From: Chloroflexota bacterium
Lineage (GTDB): Bacteria > Chloroflexota > Anaerolineae > Anaerolineales > Villigracilaceae
Direction of reading: 5' to 3'
NCBI GenBank assembly: GCA_016213105.1
Contig: JACRBN010000028.1
Location: forward strand, 1 to 64,000
Length of the DNA stretch: 64,000 nt
Shown one piece after another: positions 8,433 through 16,148 of the stretch. Position 1 is the stretch's first letter. Every line of letters begins with the position of its first letter. A program made the position numbers and the translations under genes. The notes beneath the pieces were generated by a model, which worked only from the letters and a program-made list of their open reading frames with translations, was not told where the DNA came from and did no database searches.

Positions 8433-9701
8433 ATGAACCATCCGCTTATCAAAACCCTGTTCGAGTTGAAGGGCAATCCGCGTATCACCGTGTGGACCGA
8501 AGTCATGTTCGGCATTCCGTACAACCTGTTCGCGCCGTTCTTTTCGGTATACATGCTGGCTTTTGGCGTGACCGACCAGCAGATCGGCGCCCTGGCCAGC
8601 CTGGGCCTGGTGGTGCAGATTTTCTCTGCCCTGCTGAGCGGCGCCATCGTCGACAAGTTCGGCCGCCGCCTGACCCTGTTCATCAACGACATCCTGTGCT
8701 GGAGTGTGCCCTGCCTGATCTGGGCCTTTGCGCAGGATTTTCGTTATTTCATTGCCGCCGCCGTGATGAGCAGCCTGTGGCGCATCTCGCACACGGCCTG
8801 GACCTGCCTGATGGTCGAGGATGCCGAGGAGCGCCACCTGGTGCACATCTGGACCTGGATCATGATCTTCGCCGTCTGTTCGGCTTTCTTCGCCCCGCTG
8901 GGCGGCTGGATCGTGGATCGGTACGGGCTGGTGCCCGCTCTGCGCTGGCTGTTCGGCTTTGGCTTTGTGATGCTGACCGCCAAGTTCGTGGTGCTGTACG
9001 TCTATTCGCATGAGACGACGCGCGGCGTGCAGCGCATGCAGGAAACCCGTCACCGCTCGCTGGTCAGCCTGCTGGGTGAATATCGCAGTGTCTTCGGCCA
9101 GCTTCTGCATTCCAGGCCGCTCCTGGCGGCCCTCGCGCTGATGGTCATCACCAACATCTACTCCACCGTCAGCGGCAGTTTTTGGGGCGTGTTGTTCACC
9201 ACCAAGCTCGGTTTTGCCGACTCGGAAATCTCCACCTATGTAGCCATCCGCTCGATCGTCATGACCCTCAGCTTCTTCGTCATCGGCCCGCGCCTGACCA
9301 ACCCGCGCCGCTTCCGCCTGCCGCTGTGGGCGGGATTCGGCCTCTTCTTCGTCAGCCAGTTGCTGCTGGTAACCATGCCGCCGCGCGCCGTTGCGCTGAT
9401 GGTCGTCAGCGTGATGCTCGAAGCGGTGGCCTCGGCCCTGGTCAGCCCGATGACCGAGTCGCTGCTGGCGCTGTCGCTGGAGTCGGCGGAACGGGCGCGC
9501 GTCAGCGCGATGGCCTACGTGGCCCTAATCATATTGATCTCGCCCTTCGGCTGGATCGCGGGCCAGCTCTCGGCCATCGACCGCGCCCTGCCCTTCGCCC
9601 TAAACATGGGCCTGTTTGCCCTGGGCATTTTGCTGGTCTGGATCATCGGGCGCCCGGGCATCTTCCCCCCCGCGCCGCAGCCGTCCACGCAGGCGGAATG
9701 A
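8433..9701 (+). CDS. MFS transporter
   Basis: A 422-residue membrane protein. The ATG at 8433 is chosen over an earlier in-frame start because MNHPLIKTLFELKGNPR is a plausible cytoplasmic N-terminus and GGAG lies ahead of it. About 12 hydrophobic segments follow the major facilitator pattern. The loop 2-3 signature appears as GAIVDKFGRRLTLF (~70), and the second half begins near SGSFWGVLFTTKLGF. No substrate-specific motif is recognisable; drug or sugar efflux are the common roles in this family. It stands alone between a repeat-rich leader and its own terminator. Confidence 0.82.
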   Translation: MNHPLIKTLFELKGNPRITVWTEVMFGIPYNLFAPFFSVYMLAFGVTDQQIGALASLGLVVQIFSALLSGAIVDKFGRRLTLFINDILCWSVPCLIWAFAQDFRYFIAAAVMSSLWRISHTAWTCLMVEDAEERHLVHIWTWIMIFAVCSAFFAPLGGWIVDRYGLVPALRWLFGFGFVMLTAKFVVLYVYSHETTRGVQRMQETRHRSLVSLLGEYRSVFGQLLHSRPLLAALALMVITNIYSTVSGSFWGVLFTTKLGFADSEISTYVAIRSIVMTLSFFVIGPRLTNPRRFRLPLWAGFGLFFVSQLLLVTMPPRAVALMVVSVMLEAVASALVSPMTESLLALSLESAERARVSAMAYVALIILISPFGWIAGQLSAIDRALPFALNMGLFALGILLVWIIGRPGIFPPAPQPSTQAE

Positions 9702-9710
9702 GAAAACGAG

Positions 9711-9746
9711 ACACTCCCCTTTCATAGCTGGAAGGGGAGTGTGTTT
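9711..9746 (+). terminator. Rho-independent terminator after MFS gene
   Basis: ACACTCCCCTT (9711-9721) pairs with AAGGGGAGTGT (9732-9742) and is followed by TTTs, 10 bases past the stop. Confidence 0.8.
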
Positions 9747-9827
9747 ATGTCTTTGGCAAAGTCCTTCCACACCAGATGGCTCATGTGTAAAAAATGTGCT
9801 ATCTTCTGGCTGGACGCCAAAATTCTA

Positions 9828-9900
9828 AACGCGAATGGCGCGAATATTACAAATTTCACTGAACATTCGCGTCATTCGTCCAATTTGCGTAATTCGCGTT
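9828..9900. repeat. Palindromic intergenic repeat (AACGCGAAT type)
   Basis: AACGCGAAT (9828-9836) is mirrored by ATTCGCGTT (9892-9900). Inner GCGAAT/ATTCGC copies repeat the motif. Together with the terminator it fills most of the ~300-base gap between the MFS gene and the antitoxin gene. Confidence 0.55.
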
Positions 9901-9925
9901 AAAAGCATTTGTTCTATTGCACAGA

Positions 9926-9989
9926 GTCTACACATGAGCCAAATTTTTTTCAACCCACCTTGCAGTATAATATGCCTACAAATGTAGAC
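9926..9989 (+). promoter_or_regulatory. Promoter and candidate operator of the toxin-antitoxin module
   Basis: A consensus -10 TATAAT (9966-9971) is followed by the inverted repeat CTACA-AA-TGTAG (9976-9987), which would lie over the transcription start. GTCTACA (9926-9932) and TGTAGAC (9983-9989) are exact complements further apart. Autorepression by antitoxin at such palindromes is typical of these modules, so this is the likely operator. Confidence 0.6.
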
Positions 9990-10004
9990 ACATTAGGAGC
10001 AGAC

Positions 10005-10253
10005 ATGGTAACGGTTGGAATTCGTGAACTGAAACAGCAGGCCAGCGAATTGGTGCGCATGGTGCGAGAAACCGGCAATGAGGTGCAGGTAACCTATCAT
10101 GGCGAAGTGGTCGCGTTGCTGATCCCCGTCAAGCCCGCCAGGAAGAGCGCGGATCAGGCCTGGGCGAATCTGGACAACCTGTCGGCGGAAATCGGCGCGC
10201 GCTGGCCCAAGGACGTTTCCGCCGCGGATGCGGTCAACGAGGCGCGGCGCTGA
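10005..10253 (+). CDS. Phd/YefM-family antitoxin
   Basis: An 82-residue protein starting at the ATG at 10005, with AGGAG about 6 bases ahead. The N-terminus VTVGIRELKQQASELVRMVRETGNEVQVTYHGEVVALLIPV-type pattern (seen as IRELKQQASELV, then EVQVTYHGEVVALLIPV) is the Phd/YefM DNA-binding fold. The C-terminal ~35 residues would wrap the toxin. Its stop overlaps the toxin start (TGATG at 10251-10255), so toxin and antitoxin are translationally coupled. It should neutralise the PIN toxin and repress its own promoter through the palindrome at 9976-9987. Confidence 0.9.
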   Translation: MVTVGIRELKQQASELVRMVRETGNEVQVTYHGEVVALLIPVKPARKSADQAWANLDNLSAEIGARWPKDVSAADAVNEARR

Positions 10254-10657
10254 TGTTCATCGTGGTGGATGCCAGCGTTTGGGTGGCCAGACTGGTGCCC
10301 GCAGATGTCTTCCATGAATCCGTCAAGGCATGGATGACCGCTCAACTCCAAAAAGGGGATCAATTTCTGGCCCCTGCCCTGCTGCTGGCGGAGGTGGGCG
10401 GCGCGATCAGCCGACGCACCACGTCCGCCCTGGCTTTGAAGGCCGTCGACCTGCTGCAAGACCTGCCTGGGTTGCAGTTCGTGGAAATGGATCATTCCCT
10501 GCTGGAGCAAGCCGCCCAACTGGCGGCTGTGCTTGGTCTGCGCGGCGCGGATGCAACCTACGTGGCGGTCGCGGCCCGTCTCGACCTGCCCCTATTCACC
10601 CTGGACGTCGACCAAAAATCGCGGGCGGGCAAACAGGTGACGGTGTTGGAGATTTGA
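10253..10657 (+). CDS. vapC: PIN-domain toxin (VapC family RNase)
   Basis: A 134-residue PIN-domain protein with the expected acidic metal ligands: D6 (VVDASVWVA), E47 (LLLAEVGGAI), an Asp near residue 100 (GLRGADATYVAVA) and a C-terminal LFTLDVDQ. PIN toxins are Mg-dependent RNases that cleave tRNA or rRNA and stop translation until bound by their antitoxin. The overlapping upstream gene encodes a Phd/YefM-type antitoxin, a common pairing for VapC-like toxins. The RNA target cannot be read from sequence. Confidence 0.9.
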   Translation: MFIVVDASVWVARLVPADVFHESVKAWMTAQLQKGDQFLAPALLLAEVGGAISRRTTSALALKAVDLLQDLPGLQFVEMDHSLLEQAAQLAAVLGLRGADATYVAVAARLDLPLFTLDVDQKSRAGKQVTVLEI

Positions 10658-10774
10658 GGGAAGGAGCGCCCTGTGCCCCGAGTGCGGCGAAGCGCCCCTG
10701 GTCAACGAGGAAGGCTGCCCCGCCAGGATCCAAACAGGAATACCACAAAGACTTCCAAAGTCTGTCTGCAATAA

Positions 10775-10811
10775 AACATCCCATCCTCTTGTGCAGGATG
10801 GGATGTTCTTT
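10775..10811. terminator. Bidirectional terminator between vapC and amt
   Basis: AACATCCCATCCT (10775-10787) and AGGATGGGATGTT (10795-10807) form a 13-bp stem with a 7-base loop. Short T-runs lie on both sides, so it can end transcription of both convergent genes. Confidence 0.8.
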
Positions 10812-10831
10812 ATCGTTGAAACCGTGAAGGA

Positions 10832-12043
10832 TTAGATCATCTCGTAGGCGCTTTCGCCGTGCAGGGCGGCGTCCAGGCCGTTCTCCTCGTCCTGTCGGGT
10901 CACCTTGACCGGCGTGATCTTGTTGATCAGCCACAGCATGGCATAGGAAACCGTGAAGGCGTAGAGCGAGGTGATCGCCACCGCCGCCAGTTCCTTGAAG
11001 AAGAAGCCGGGGTTCCCCAACAGCAGGCCGTTGACGCCCGCCGGGTTCACGGCCAGGTCCGCCCACAGGCCGAGACAGACAATTCCCAGGAAGCCGCCCA
11101 CCCCGTGCACGCCCCACACATCCAGGGCATCGTCCAGGTTCAGTTTCGTTTTCAGGGAAATGGCCAGGTAGCAGACGATCCCAGCCAGGCAGCCGATGAT
11201 GACCGCGCTGGTGGGGGTGACGTAGCCTGCGGCCGGGGTAATGGTCGCCAGGCCGGCCACGGAGCCTGTCAGCAGCCCGATGAATTTGGGCTTCTTCTCG
11301 AAGATCCAGGCCATGATCAGCCAGACGATGCCCGCAAACGAGGCGGCGATGTCGGTATTGAGGAAGGCCGTGGCGGTAATGCCGTCCACTTTCAACTGGC
11401 TGCCGGCGTTGAAACCGTACCAGCCGAACCACAGCAGCCCGGTGCCCAGGGCCACCAGCGGGATGCTGTGCGGGCCTTTATCGGGGAACAGGCGTTTCCC
11501 GACGAAGATGATCGAGGCCAGCGCGGCCATGCCGGCGATATTATGCACCACGATGCCCCCGGCGAAATCCAGGACGCCCCACTGTTGCAGGATGCCGCCG
11601 CCCCAGATCATGTGAACCATCGGGAAGTAGACCAGAAGCAGCCAGGCCACCAGGAAGAGCAGGTAGGCCCCAAAGCGGACCCGGTTGGCGAACGCGCCTG
11701 TGATCAGGGCCGGGGTGATGATGGCAAACATCATCTGATAGGCAATGAAAACGAAGGTGGGAATGCCGATGTTGCCGTACATTGTGGTCACGGTGATGCC
11801 GCGCATGAACGCGTTGTCCAGGTTTCCGATCACCCCGCCCACGTCGCCGCTGAAGCACAGCGAGTATCCCACCAGGTACCAAACGATGGTGGTCACACCC
11901 ATCGAGACGAAGGATTGGATCATGATGGTCAGCACGTTCCTGCGGCCGACCAGACCGCCATAGAAAAAGGCCAGCCCGGGTGTCATCAACATCACCAGGC
12001 TGGTCGCGACCAGCATAAAGCCGGTATTGCCAGTATCGAGCAT
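10832..12043 (-). CDS. amt: Ammonium transporter Amt
   Basis: A 403-residue protein with about 11 membrane segments. The pore twin histidines are present (VVHNIAGMAAL and WGVHGVGGFLG), as is the conserved Asp of DFAGGIV. The C-terminus has the DEENGLDAALHGESAY pattern typical of Amt/AmtB tails, which couple the trimer and contact PII proteins. No separate signal peptide is evident; the first segment starts at ~residue 8. No glnK gene is adjacent. It follows a response-regulator-like gene on the same strand by 103 bases, so that regulator may control it or be co-transcribed. It would supply ammonium when external levels are low. Confidence 0.95.
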   Translation of the reverse strand: MLDTGNTGFMLVATSLVMLMTPGLAFFYGGLVGRRNVLTIMIQSFVSMGVTTIVWYLVGYSLCFSGDVGGVIGNLDNAFMRGITVTTMYGNIGIPTFVFIAYQMMFAIITPALITGAFANRVRFGAYLLFLVAWLLLVYFPMVHMIWGGGILQQWGVLDFAGGIVVHNIAGMAALASIIFVGKRLFPDKGPHSIPLVALGTGLLWFGWYGFNAGSQLKVDGITATAFLNTDIAASFAGIVWLIMAWIFEKKPKFIGLLTGSVAGLATITPAAGYVTPTSAVIIGCLAGIVCYLAISLKTKLNLDDALDVWGVHGVGGFLGIVCLGLWADLAVNPAGVNGLLLGNPGFFFKELAAVAITSLYAFTVSYAMLWLINKITPVKVTRQDEENGLDAALHGESAYEMI

Positions 12044-12146
12044 TTTTGCCTCCAGGAAGGATGGATAACGAATGTTCCCATCTTACCCGCTGGAAGGCCG
12101 GCTGCGATTTCAATACCTCTGCAATTGAATTGCGATTTGGAAACAA

Positions 12147-13010
12147 TTACTCCGGGGAAAATACATATCCCGAACCGCGGATCGTGCGCAGGATCTCCGG
12201 CTGCTCGGGATCCTCGTCCATTTTGCGCCGCAGGCGCAGGATATGCGGGCGGACGATGCTGCGCGATTGGATTTCATCCAGTTGACCGTATCCCAGCGCG
12301 GCCTGGGCAATCTCGCGGTTGCTGAGCGCCCGGTTGGGATGGCAGATCATGTACATCAGGATCGAGGATTGGTCTGCGGTCAATTCCACCTTCCTGCAAT
12401 CAGCCAGGTTGCCGACCTTGAAGATCAGGCAATGCTGCTGCGGGTCGAATTGCAGGTGCGGATGGATCGAGAAGGAGGCAGGCGCGCTCCTGGGTTCGGA
12501 CGCGGGCGGCGTATCCGTGCGGAACATTTGCAGGGCCGCTTCCAGGGCGCTCATCATGCGCTGGCGTTCCTGGTTCTCCACCTTGCGCTTCAACTGCTGG
12601 TTCAACTCCTCGGTCTGGCGGGCCTTGAGCAGAAGCCGCACACGCTGGCGCAGAACCAGCGGATGGATCGGGCGCGTCAGGATGTCGGTGATCCCCAGCC
12701 GAAAACTCGGCTCGACCCAGCGCGTCCCGTCCTGGTCGATGATCAACAAGACCTGCAACGGCTCCCCCTGGCCCAGGGCCTGGATCGCCTGGATGATGTT
12801 CTCCAACTCGGGCAGCGCGTCTGGCGAGGCGTATGGGAACCAAATGATCCCCAGGTCTGGTTTTACCTCCAGGCGCGGCAGGGGCAGGGAAAAGGAAAGC
12901 ACGGTCTCGATGCGATAGCCCTCATCCAGCAATACCGGTTTCAGGCGCTCGGCCTTGGCGGCTTCACTGGCGACAATAAGGATCGTATTGAAATTTGACT
13001 CTGAGTGCAT
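12147..13010 (-). CDS. OmpR-type winged-helix regulator with degenerate receiver
   Basis: A 287-residue protein; AGGTAA precedes the ATG. Residues ~8-135 align with the receiver fold: ILIVASEAAKA replaces the usual acidic ILIVDDE, GIIWFPYAS stands where the phospho-acceptor Asp strand should be, and TRPI replaces the conserved Lys-Pro. The phosphorylation residues are therefore missing and this is a pseudo-receiver. A coiled linker (~140-165) leads to an OmpR/PhoB-type winged helix at ~190-287 (HILRLRRKMDEDPEQPEILR, GSGYVFSPE). Pseudo-receivers usually respond to protein or ligand binding, not to a kinase, and no kinase is adjacent. It is upstream of amt on the same strand; a role in nitrogen control is inference. 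Confidence 0.85.
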   Translation of the reverse strand: MHSESNFNTILIVASEAAKAERLKPVLLDEGYRIETVLSFSLPLPRLEVKPDLGIIWFPYASPDALPELENIIQAIQALGQGEPLQVLLIIDQDGTRWVEPSFRLGITDILTRPIHPLVLRQRVRLLLKARQTEELNQQLKRKVENQERQRMMSALEAALQMFRTDTPPASEPRSAPASFSIHPHLQFDPQQHCLIFKVGNLADCRKVELTADQSSILMYMICHPNRALSNREIAQAALGYGQLDEIQSRSIVRPHILRLRRKMDEDPEQPEILRTIRGSGYVFSPE

Positions 13011-13128
13011 CCATTTACCTCGGCTGCAAAATAACCATACCTACGCATTGTAGCCCGTCTCCCCTGCCGATGGGAGTACTATTCATCCTTTTTTAGGGTC
13101 GGATTCATCATCTTTCCAGCCTTCAAAA

Positions 13129-13191
13129 AGACTTCGGAAGTCTGCCCTGGCGAACCCAGACGGGGAGTCTTCTCAAAGACTTCCGAAGTCT
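13129..13191. repeat. Paired AGACTTC-palindrome repeats
   Basis: The 15-base palindromes AGACTTCGGAAGTCT (13129-13143) and AGACTTCCGAAGTCT (13177-13191) form a pair. A third copy, AGACTTCCAAAGTCT, is at 10749-10763. They occupy most of the gap between two minus-strand genes and belong to a dispersed repeat class. Confidence 0.65.
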
Positions 13192-13199
13192 ATGTGCTC

Positions 13200-14009
13200 C
13201 TACAACCCAAACTGCCGCTTCAACCAATCCTTTCGATCTGCCGTGGACTCGTCGTTCAGTCCGTGGCCCGAGGAATACATCCGCATCTCCTTCGGCTCCC
13301 GCGCGGCAGCGAAGAACTCCGCGGCGCGTTCCTGCGGGACGTGGAAATCGTCATCGCCAAACTGGAACAGGATCGGCGCAGGCGCGAGCTGCGCGACGTG
13401 TGTGATCGGGTCGAGTGGGGCCATCTGGCGGATGAAGGCCTCGCGCGCCTGCCCCTCCAGTTTGGGCAGGTACAGGTACCAGTCCGCGAAGCGCGGGGTG
13501 GCGGCCATGAGGACATAGTGGCTGGGACGCTGATCCAGCGCGCCTGCCAATGCGCCGTACATCCCGCCGAAATCGTGCCCGACCAGGGCGAAGCGCCCCG
13601 CGTCCACGCCAGGCTGGGCCAGCAGGAAATCCATCCAGCGCCGCAGGTTGACGGCCTCCTCGACGGAGTTTCGCTCATCGTCCGCCTGGGTACGTTTCAT
13701 GAAGAAATCGGGGTCGGACCACAACGTCTCCACCGTCAGGCACAGCACGCCCAGCTTCGCGAACTCGACCGCCTCACTCACGAACTGACTGCGATTCGAG
13801 TCGCGCGACTCAGGCTCGTACCAGTGAATGTATAGGATGGCGGGGAAAGGACCTGCGCCCGCCGGCCGAAACAACTCCGCCGTACGCCGATAACCGAACG
13901 GCGTCTGGCAGACCCACATGGCTTGTTCGAATCCCTCCTGGCTGCGACTCCCGACCAGACGCATCTGCGAAGGATCGAGGCGCGGGTAGTTCTGCATCTC
14001 AGCGGACAT
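13200..14009 (-). CDS. Alpha/beta hydrolase with Asp in the nucleophile elbow
   Basis: A 269-residue alpha/beta-hydrolase fold protein. It has oxyanion-side LYIHWYEPES, nucleophile elbow VGHDFGGMYG (~150), the acid strand FQFGDDDFHVP (~215) and a late His in SSGHGLND (~255). The elbow carries Asp where esterases and dienelactone hydrolases carry Ser or Cys. Asp nucleophiles are usual in haloalkane dehalogenases and epoxide hydrolases, which form an ester with the substrate. There is no signal peptide, so it is cytoplasmic. AGGAG precedes the ATG and a TATAAT box lies 26 bases upstream of the ATG. The substrate is unknown. Confidence 0.78.
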   Translation of the reverse strand: MSAEMQNYPRLDPSQMRLVGSRSQEGFEQAMWVCQTPFGYRRTAELFRPAGAGPFPAILYIHWYEPESRDSNRSQFVSEAVEFAKLGVLCLTVETLWSDPDFFMKRTQADDERNSVEEAVNLRRWMDFLLAQPGVDAGRFALVGHDFGGMYGALAGALDQRPSHYVLMAATPRFADWYLYLPKLEGQAREAFIRQMAPLDPITHVAQLAPAPILFQFGDDDFHVPQERAAEFFAAAREPKEMRMYSSGHGLNDESTADRKDWLKRQFGL

Positions 14010-14065
14010 GGATCACTCCTGGGTTGGTTTCTTCAATTATATACTGCCGAGGGTAGAACTATACT

Positions 14066-14309
14066 TAACCGTGGCGGCGGTTGCCAAGCTTTTTAAACCG
14101 CGAAGCCCGCCAAGGACGCGAAGACAACCTTTAAACCCCTTTGCGCTCTTGGCGTGCTTGGCGGTTATTTTTTCACGGTTAAAAGACTCCACTAACCGTG
14201 GCGGCGATTGCCAAGCTTTTTGAACCGCGAAGCCCGCCAAGGACGCGAAGAAAACCTTTAAACCCCTTTGCGCTCTTGGCGTGCTTGGCGGTTAATTTTT
14301 TCACGGTTA
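14066..14309. repeat. Two tandem 127-base palindromic repeat units
   Basis: Two near-identical units begin at 14066 and 14193. Each is bounded by TAACCGTG and CACGGTTA, and each contains a long imperfect inverted repeat (AACCGCGAAGCCCGCCAAGG against CCTTGGCG-type and CTTGGCGGTT arms), so each can fold into a large hairpin. The units differ by only a few bases, which points to recent duplication. No ORF is supported. They fill the gap between the hydrolase gene and the serS leader. Confidence 0.75.
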
Positions 14310-14480
14310 AAAGACTCCTCGTTTAAGGGTGGCGCTACCCGGACGAGAGCAGGTCTTTTTTAAAGGGTTTTTGCCGTGAAGCTCAGTGTAATCCGTGTTG
14401 TCCGTGTCCAAAAAGCCTTTAAAAAAAGTCTCTCAAAATGACACACCAAAAATAGGAAAAAGATCGCCAATGCGCGTTTC

Positions 14481-14508
14481 TTGACATCCCCCCGGGGATG
14501 GGTATAAT
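14481..14508 (+). promoter_or_regulatory. Consensus promoter of serS
   Basis: A perfect TTGACA (14481-14486), 16-base spacer and perfect TATAAT (14503-14508). Transcription would start near 14515 and give a leader of about 314 bases, as expected for the T-box structure that follows. Confidence 0.85.
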
Positions 14509-14514
14509 CGCATC

Positions 14515-14810
14515 CAATCGACAGCGCGAAGACAAGTAGCTGCCCCAACCGTACAGAGAGCCGTCGGTGCGTGCGAGACGGACGGAACGGACAGCCAAAT
14601 CCACTTCGCCGAGTCTTCCTCGCAGGGGCGTAACGCAAGATGTCATCTTGCGTCGCCGTAAGAGGGACGGGAGCGCCCGTTAGCGCGCAGCCAAGGCCGC
14701 CCTCACCCCGACCCTCTCCCAGAGGGAGAGGGAGCAACAAAGGCGGCGAAAGCAGGTGGCACCACGAGACGCCCCCTCGTCCTGCAAACGGACCGGGGGC
14801 GTATTCTATT
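14515..14810 (+). ncRNA. T-box riboswitch (tRNA-Ser sensing) in the serS leader
   Basis: The leader before serS has T-box features in order. GAAGAC (14528-14533) pairs with GTCTTC (14613-14618) as the Stem I base, and CAGAGAG lies in the arm. AATCCAC places a UCC serine codon at 14600-14602, where a specifier is expected and followed by A. The T-box AGCAGGTGGCACCACGAG is at 14751-14767. Its bulge reads UGGC, which is complementary to the GCCA 3' end expected of uncharged tRNA-Ser (discriminator G). A competing terminator follows: CGCCCCC (14770-14776) with GGGGGCG (14795-14801), then a T-rich stretch. T-boxes raise expression when the tRNA is uncharged. A common dispersed palindrome is embedded at 14700-14733. 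Confidence 0.82.
14700..14733. repeat. CCCTCTCCC/GGGAGAGGG palindrome inside the T-box leader
   Basis: ACCCTCTCCCAGAGGGAGAGG folds into a tight hairpin, preceded by CCCTCACCCC. The same motif is recognised from many unrelated genomes as an intergenic palindrome. Here it sits between Stem I and the T-box antiterminator. Confidence 0.6.
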
Positions 14811-14828
14811 CCCGCACGGAGGTGCATC

Positions 14829-16100
14829 ATGCTCGACATCAATCTCATCCGCGAAACGCCCGACGTGGTCCGCAAGGCCATGCAGGACCGCCAGATGGAC
14901 CCGGGCCCGGTCGATTCCATCCTGCAATTGGATGAAAGACGCCGCGGCCTGCTCTCGGAAGTGGAGAAGCTCAAGGCCGAACGCAACGCCGTCTCGAAGG
15001 AGATCGGCCGCATGAAGGACGCCGCCGAACGCGAGGCGAAAGTGGCCGCCATGCGCGTCGTCGGCGACCAGATCGCCGCGCTCGACAAGGAACTGGCCGA
15101 CGTGGAGGCCAGCCTCAGCGCCCTGACCGCCACCCTGCCCAACATCCCCGACCCGCGCACGCCCTACGGGAAGGATGACAGCGAGAACATCGTCATCAAG
15201 ACGGTCGGCGAACCACGCAAGTTCGACTTCACGCCCAAGCCGCACTGGGACCTCGGTCCCGCCCTGGGCATCATCGACTTCGAGCGCGGCACCAAGCTGA
15301 CAGGCTCGCGCTTCTACGTGCTCAGCGGCGCGGGCGCCCGCCTGCAGCGCGCCCTGATCGCCTGGATGCTCGACCTGCACATCCGCCAGGGCTACCGCGA
15401 GCAGTACCTGCCCTTCATGGTCAAGACCGCCACGGTCTTCGGCGCGGGGCAGCTGCCCAAATTCGCCGACAACCTCTACCGCGATCACGAGGAGGATTTC
15501 TACTTCGTGCCGACCGCCGAGGTGCCGCTGACCGGCCTGCACATGGACGAGATCCTCGACGAGGCCAGCCTGCCGAGGATGTACACCGCCTACACGCCCT
15601 GCTTCCGCCGCGAGAAGATGAGCGCCGGCCGCGACGTGCGCGGCATCAAGCGCGGGCATCAGTTCGACAAGGTCGAGATGTACATCTACTGCAAGCCCGA
15701 AGACTCGGAGGCCATGCACGAGAAAATGCTGGCCGACGCCGAACAGACCTGCGCCGAGCTGGGCATCCCCTACCGCGTCAAGCGCCTGTGCAGCGGCGAC
15801 ATCGGCTTCGGCTCGACCATGACCTACGACCTCGAACTGTGGGCGCCCGGCTGCGACGAGTGGCTGGAAGTCTCCTCGGTCTCGAACGTGACCGACTTCC
15901 AGTCGCGGCGCGCGAACATCAAGTATCGACCCAGCGAAGGCGGCAGGATCAAACTGCTGCACACGCTCAACGGCTCGGGCCTGGGCCTGCCGCGCACGCT
16001 GATCGCCGTCATGGAGAACTACCAGCAGGCCGACGGCTCGATCGTCGTGCCCGAAGTCCTGCGTCCGTGGATGGGCGGCGTGGACGTCATCCAACCATAA
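14829..16100 (+). CDS. serS: Seryl-tRNA synthetase
   Basis: The ATG at 14829 follows GGAGG and gives 423 residues, the usual bacterial length. A longer in-frame reading would translate the T-box leader and is rejected. The N-terminal coiled-coil tRNA-binding arm spans ~25-105 ([20 protein letters not shown]). The class II catalytic core has [10 protein letters not shown], motif 2 [21 protein letters not shown] and motif 3 [20 protein letters not shown]. The enzyme charges tRNA-Ser in the cytoplasm. The leader predicts induction by serine starvation. A terminator follows 11 bases after the stop. Confidence 0.97.
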   Translation: MLDINLIRETPDVVRKAMQDRQMDPGPVDSILQLDERRRGLLSEVEKLKAERNAVSKEIGRMKDAAEREAKVAAMRVVGDQIAALDKELADVEASLSALTATLPNIPDPRTPYGKDDSENIVIKTVGEPRKFDFTPKPHWDLGPALGIIDFERGTKLTGSRFYVLSGAGARLQRALIAWMLDLHIRQGYREQYLPFMVKTATVFGAGQLPKFADNLYRDHEEDFYFVPTAEVPLTGLHMDEILDEASLPRMYTAYTPCFRREKMSAGRDVRGIKRGHQFDKVEMYIYCKPEDSEAMHEKMLADAEQTCAELGIPYRVKRLCSGDIGFGSTMTYDLELWAPGCDEWLEVSSVSNVTDFQSRRANIKYRPSEGGRIKLLHTLNGSGLGLPRTLIAVMENYQQADGSIVVPEVLRPWMGGVDVIQP

Positions 16101-16110
16101 GGTAAAATAA

Positions 16111-16143
16111 GAGGCAGTCACAATTCGGTGGCTGCCTCTCTTC
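16111..16143 (+). terminator. Terminator after serS
   Basis: GAGGCAGTCAC (16111-16121) pairs with GTGGCTGCCTC (16128-16138), one G-T pair, and is followed by TCTTC. It ends only six bases before the next start codon, so the DUF456 gene either has its promoter in this stem or depends on read-through. Confidence 0.65.
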
Positions 16144-16148
16144 ATACC

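Noticed and set aside
10005-10253. Longer antitoxin starting at 9909
   Set aside because: That start lies upstream of the TATAAT box and operator; the ATG at 10005 has AGGAG and starts at the Phd/YefM fold.
10859-12325. Long open frame opposite amt (488 codons)
   Set aside because: Antisense shadow of the ammonium transporter; no domain and biased composition.
14066-14309. CRISPR array
   Set aside because: Only two long units of ~127 bases without short spacers; each is a palindrome with conserved ends. No cas gene is in the window.
14640-14828. N-terminal extension of SerRS
   Set aside because: The extension is Pro/Arg-rich and encoded by the T-box leader; GGAGG precedes the ATG at 14829.
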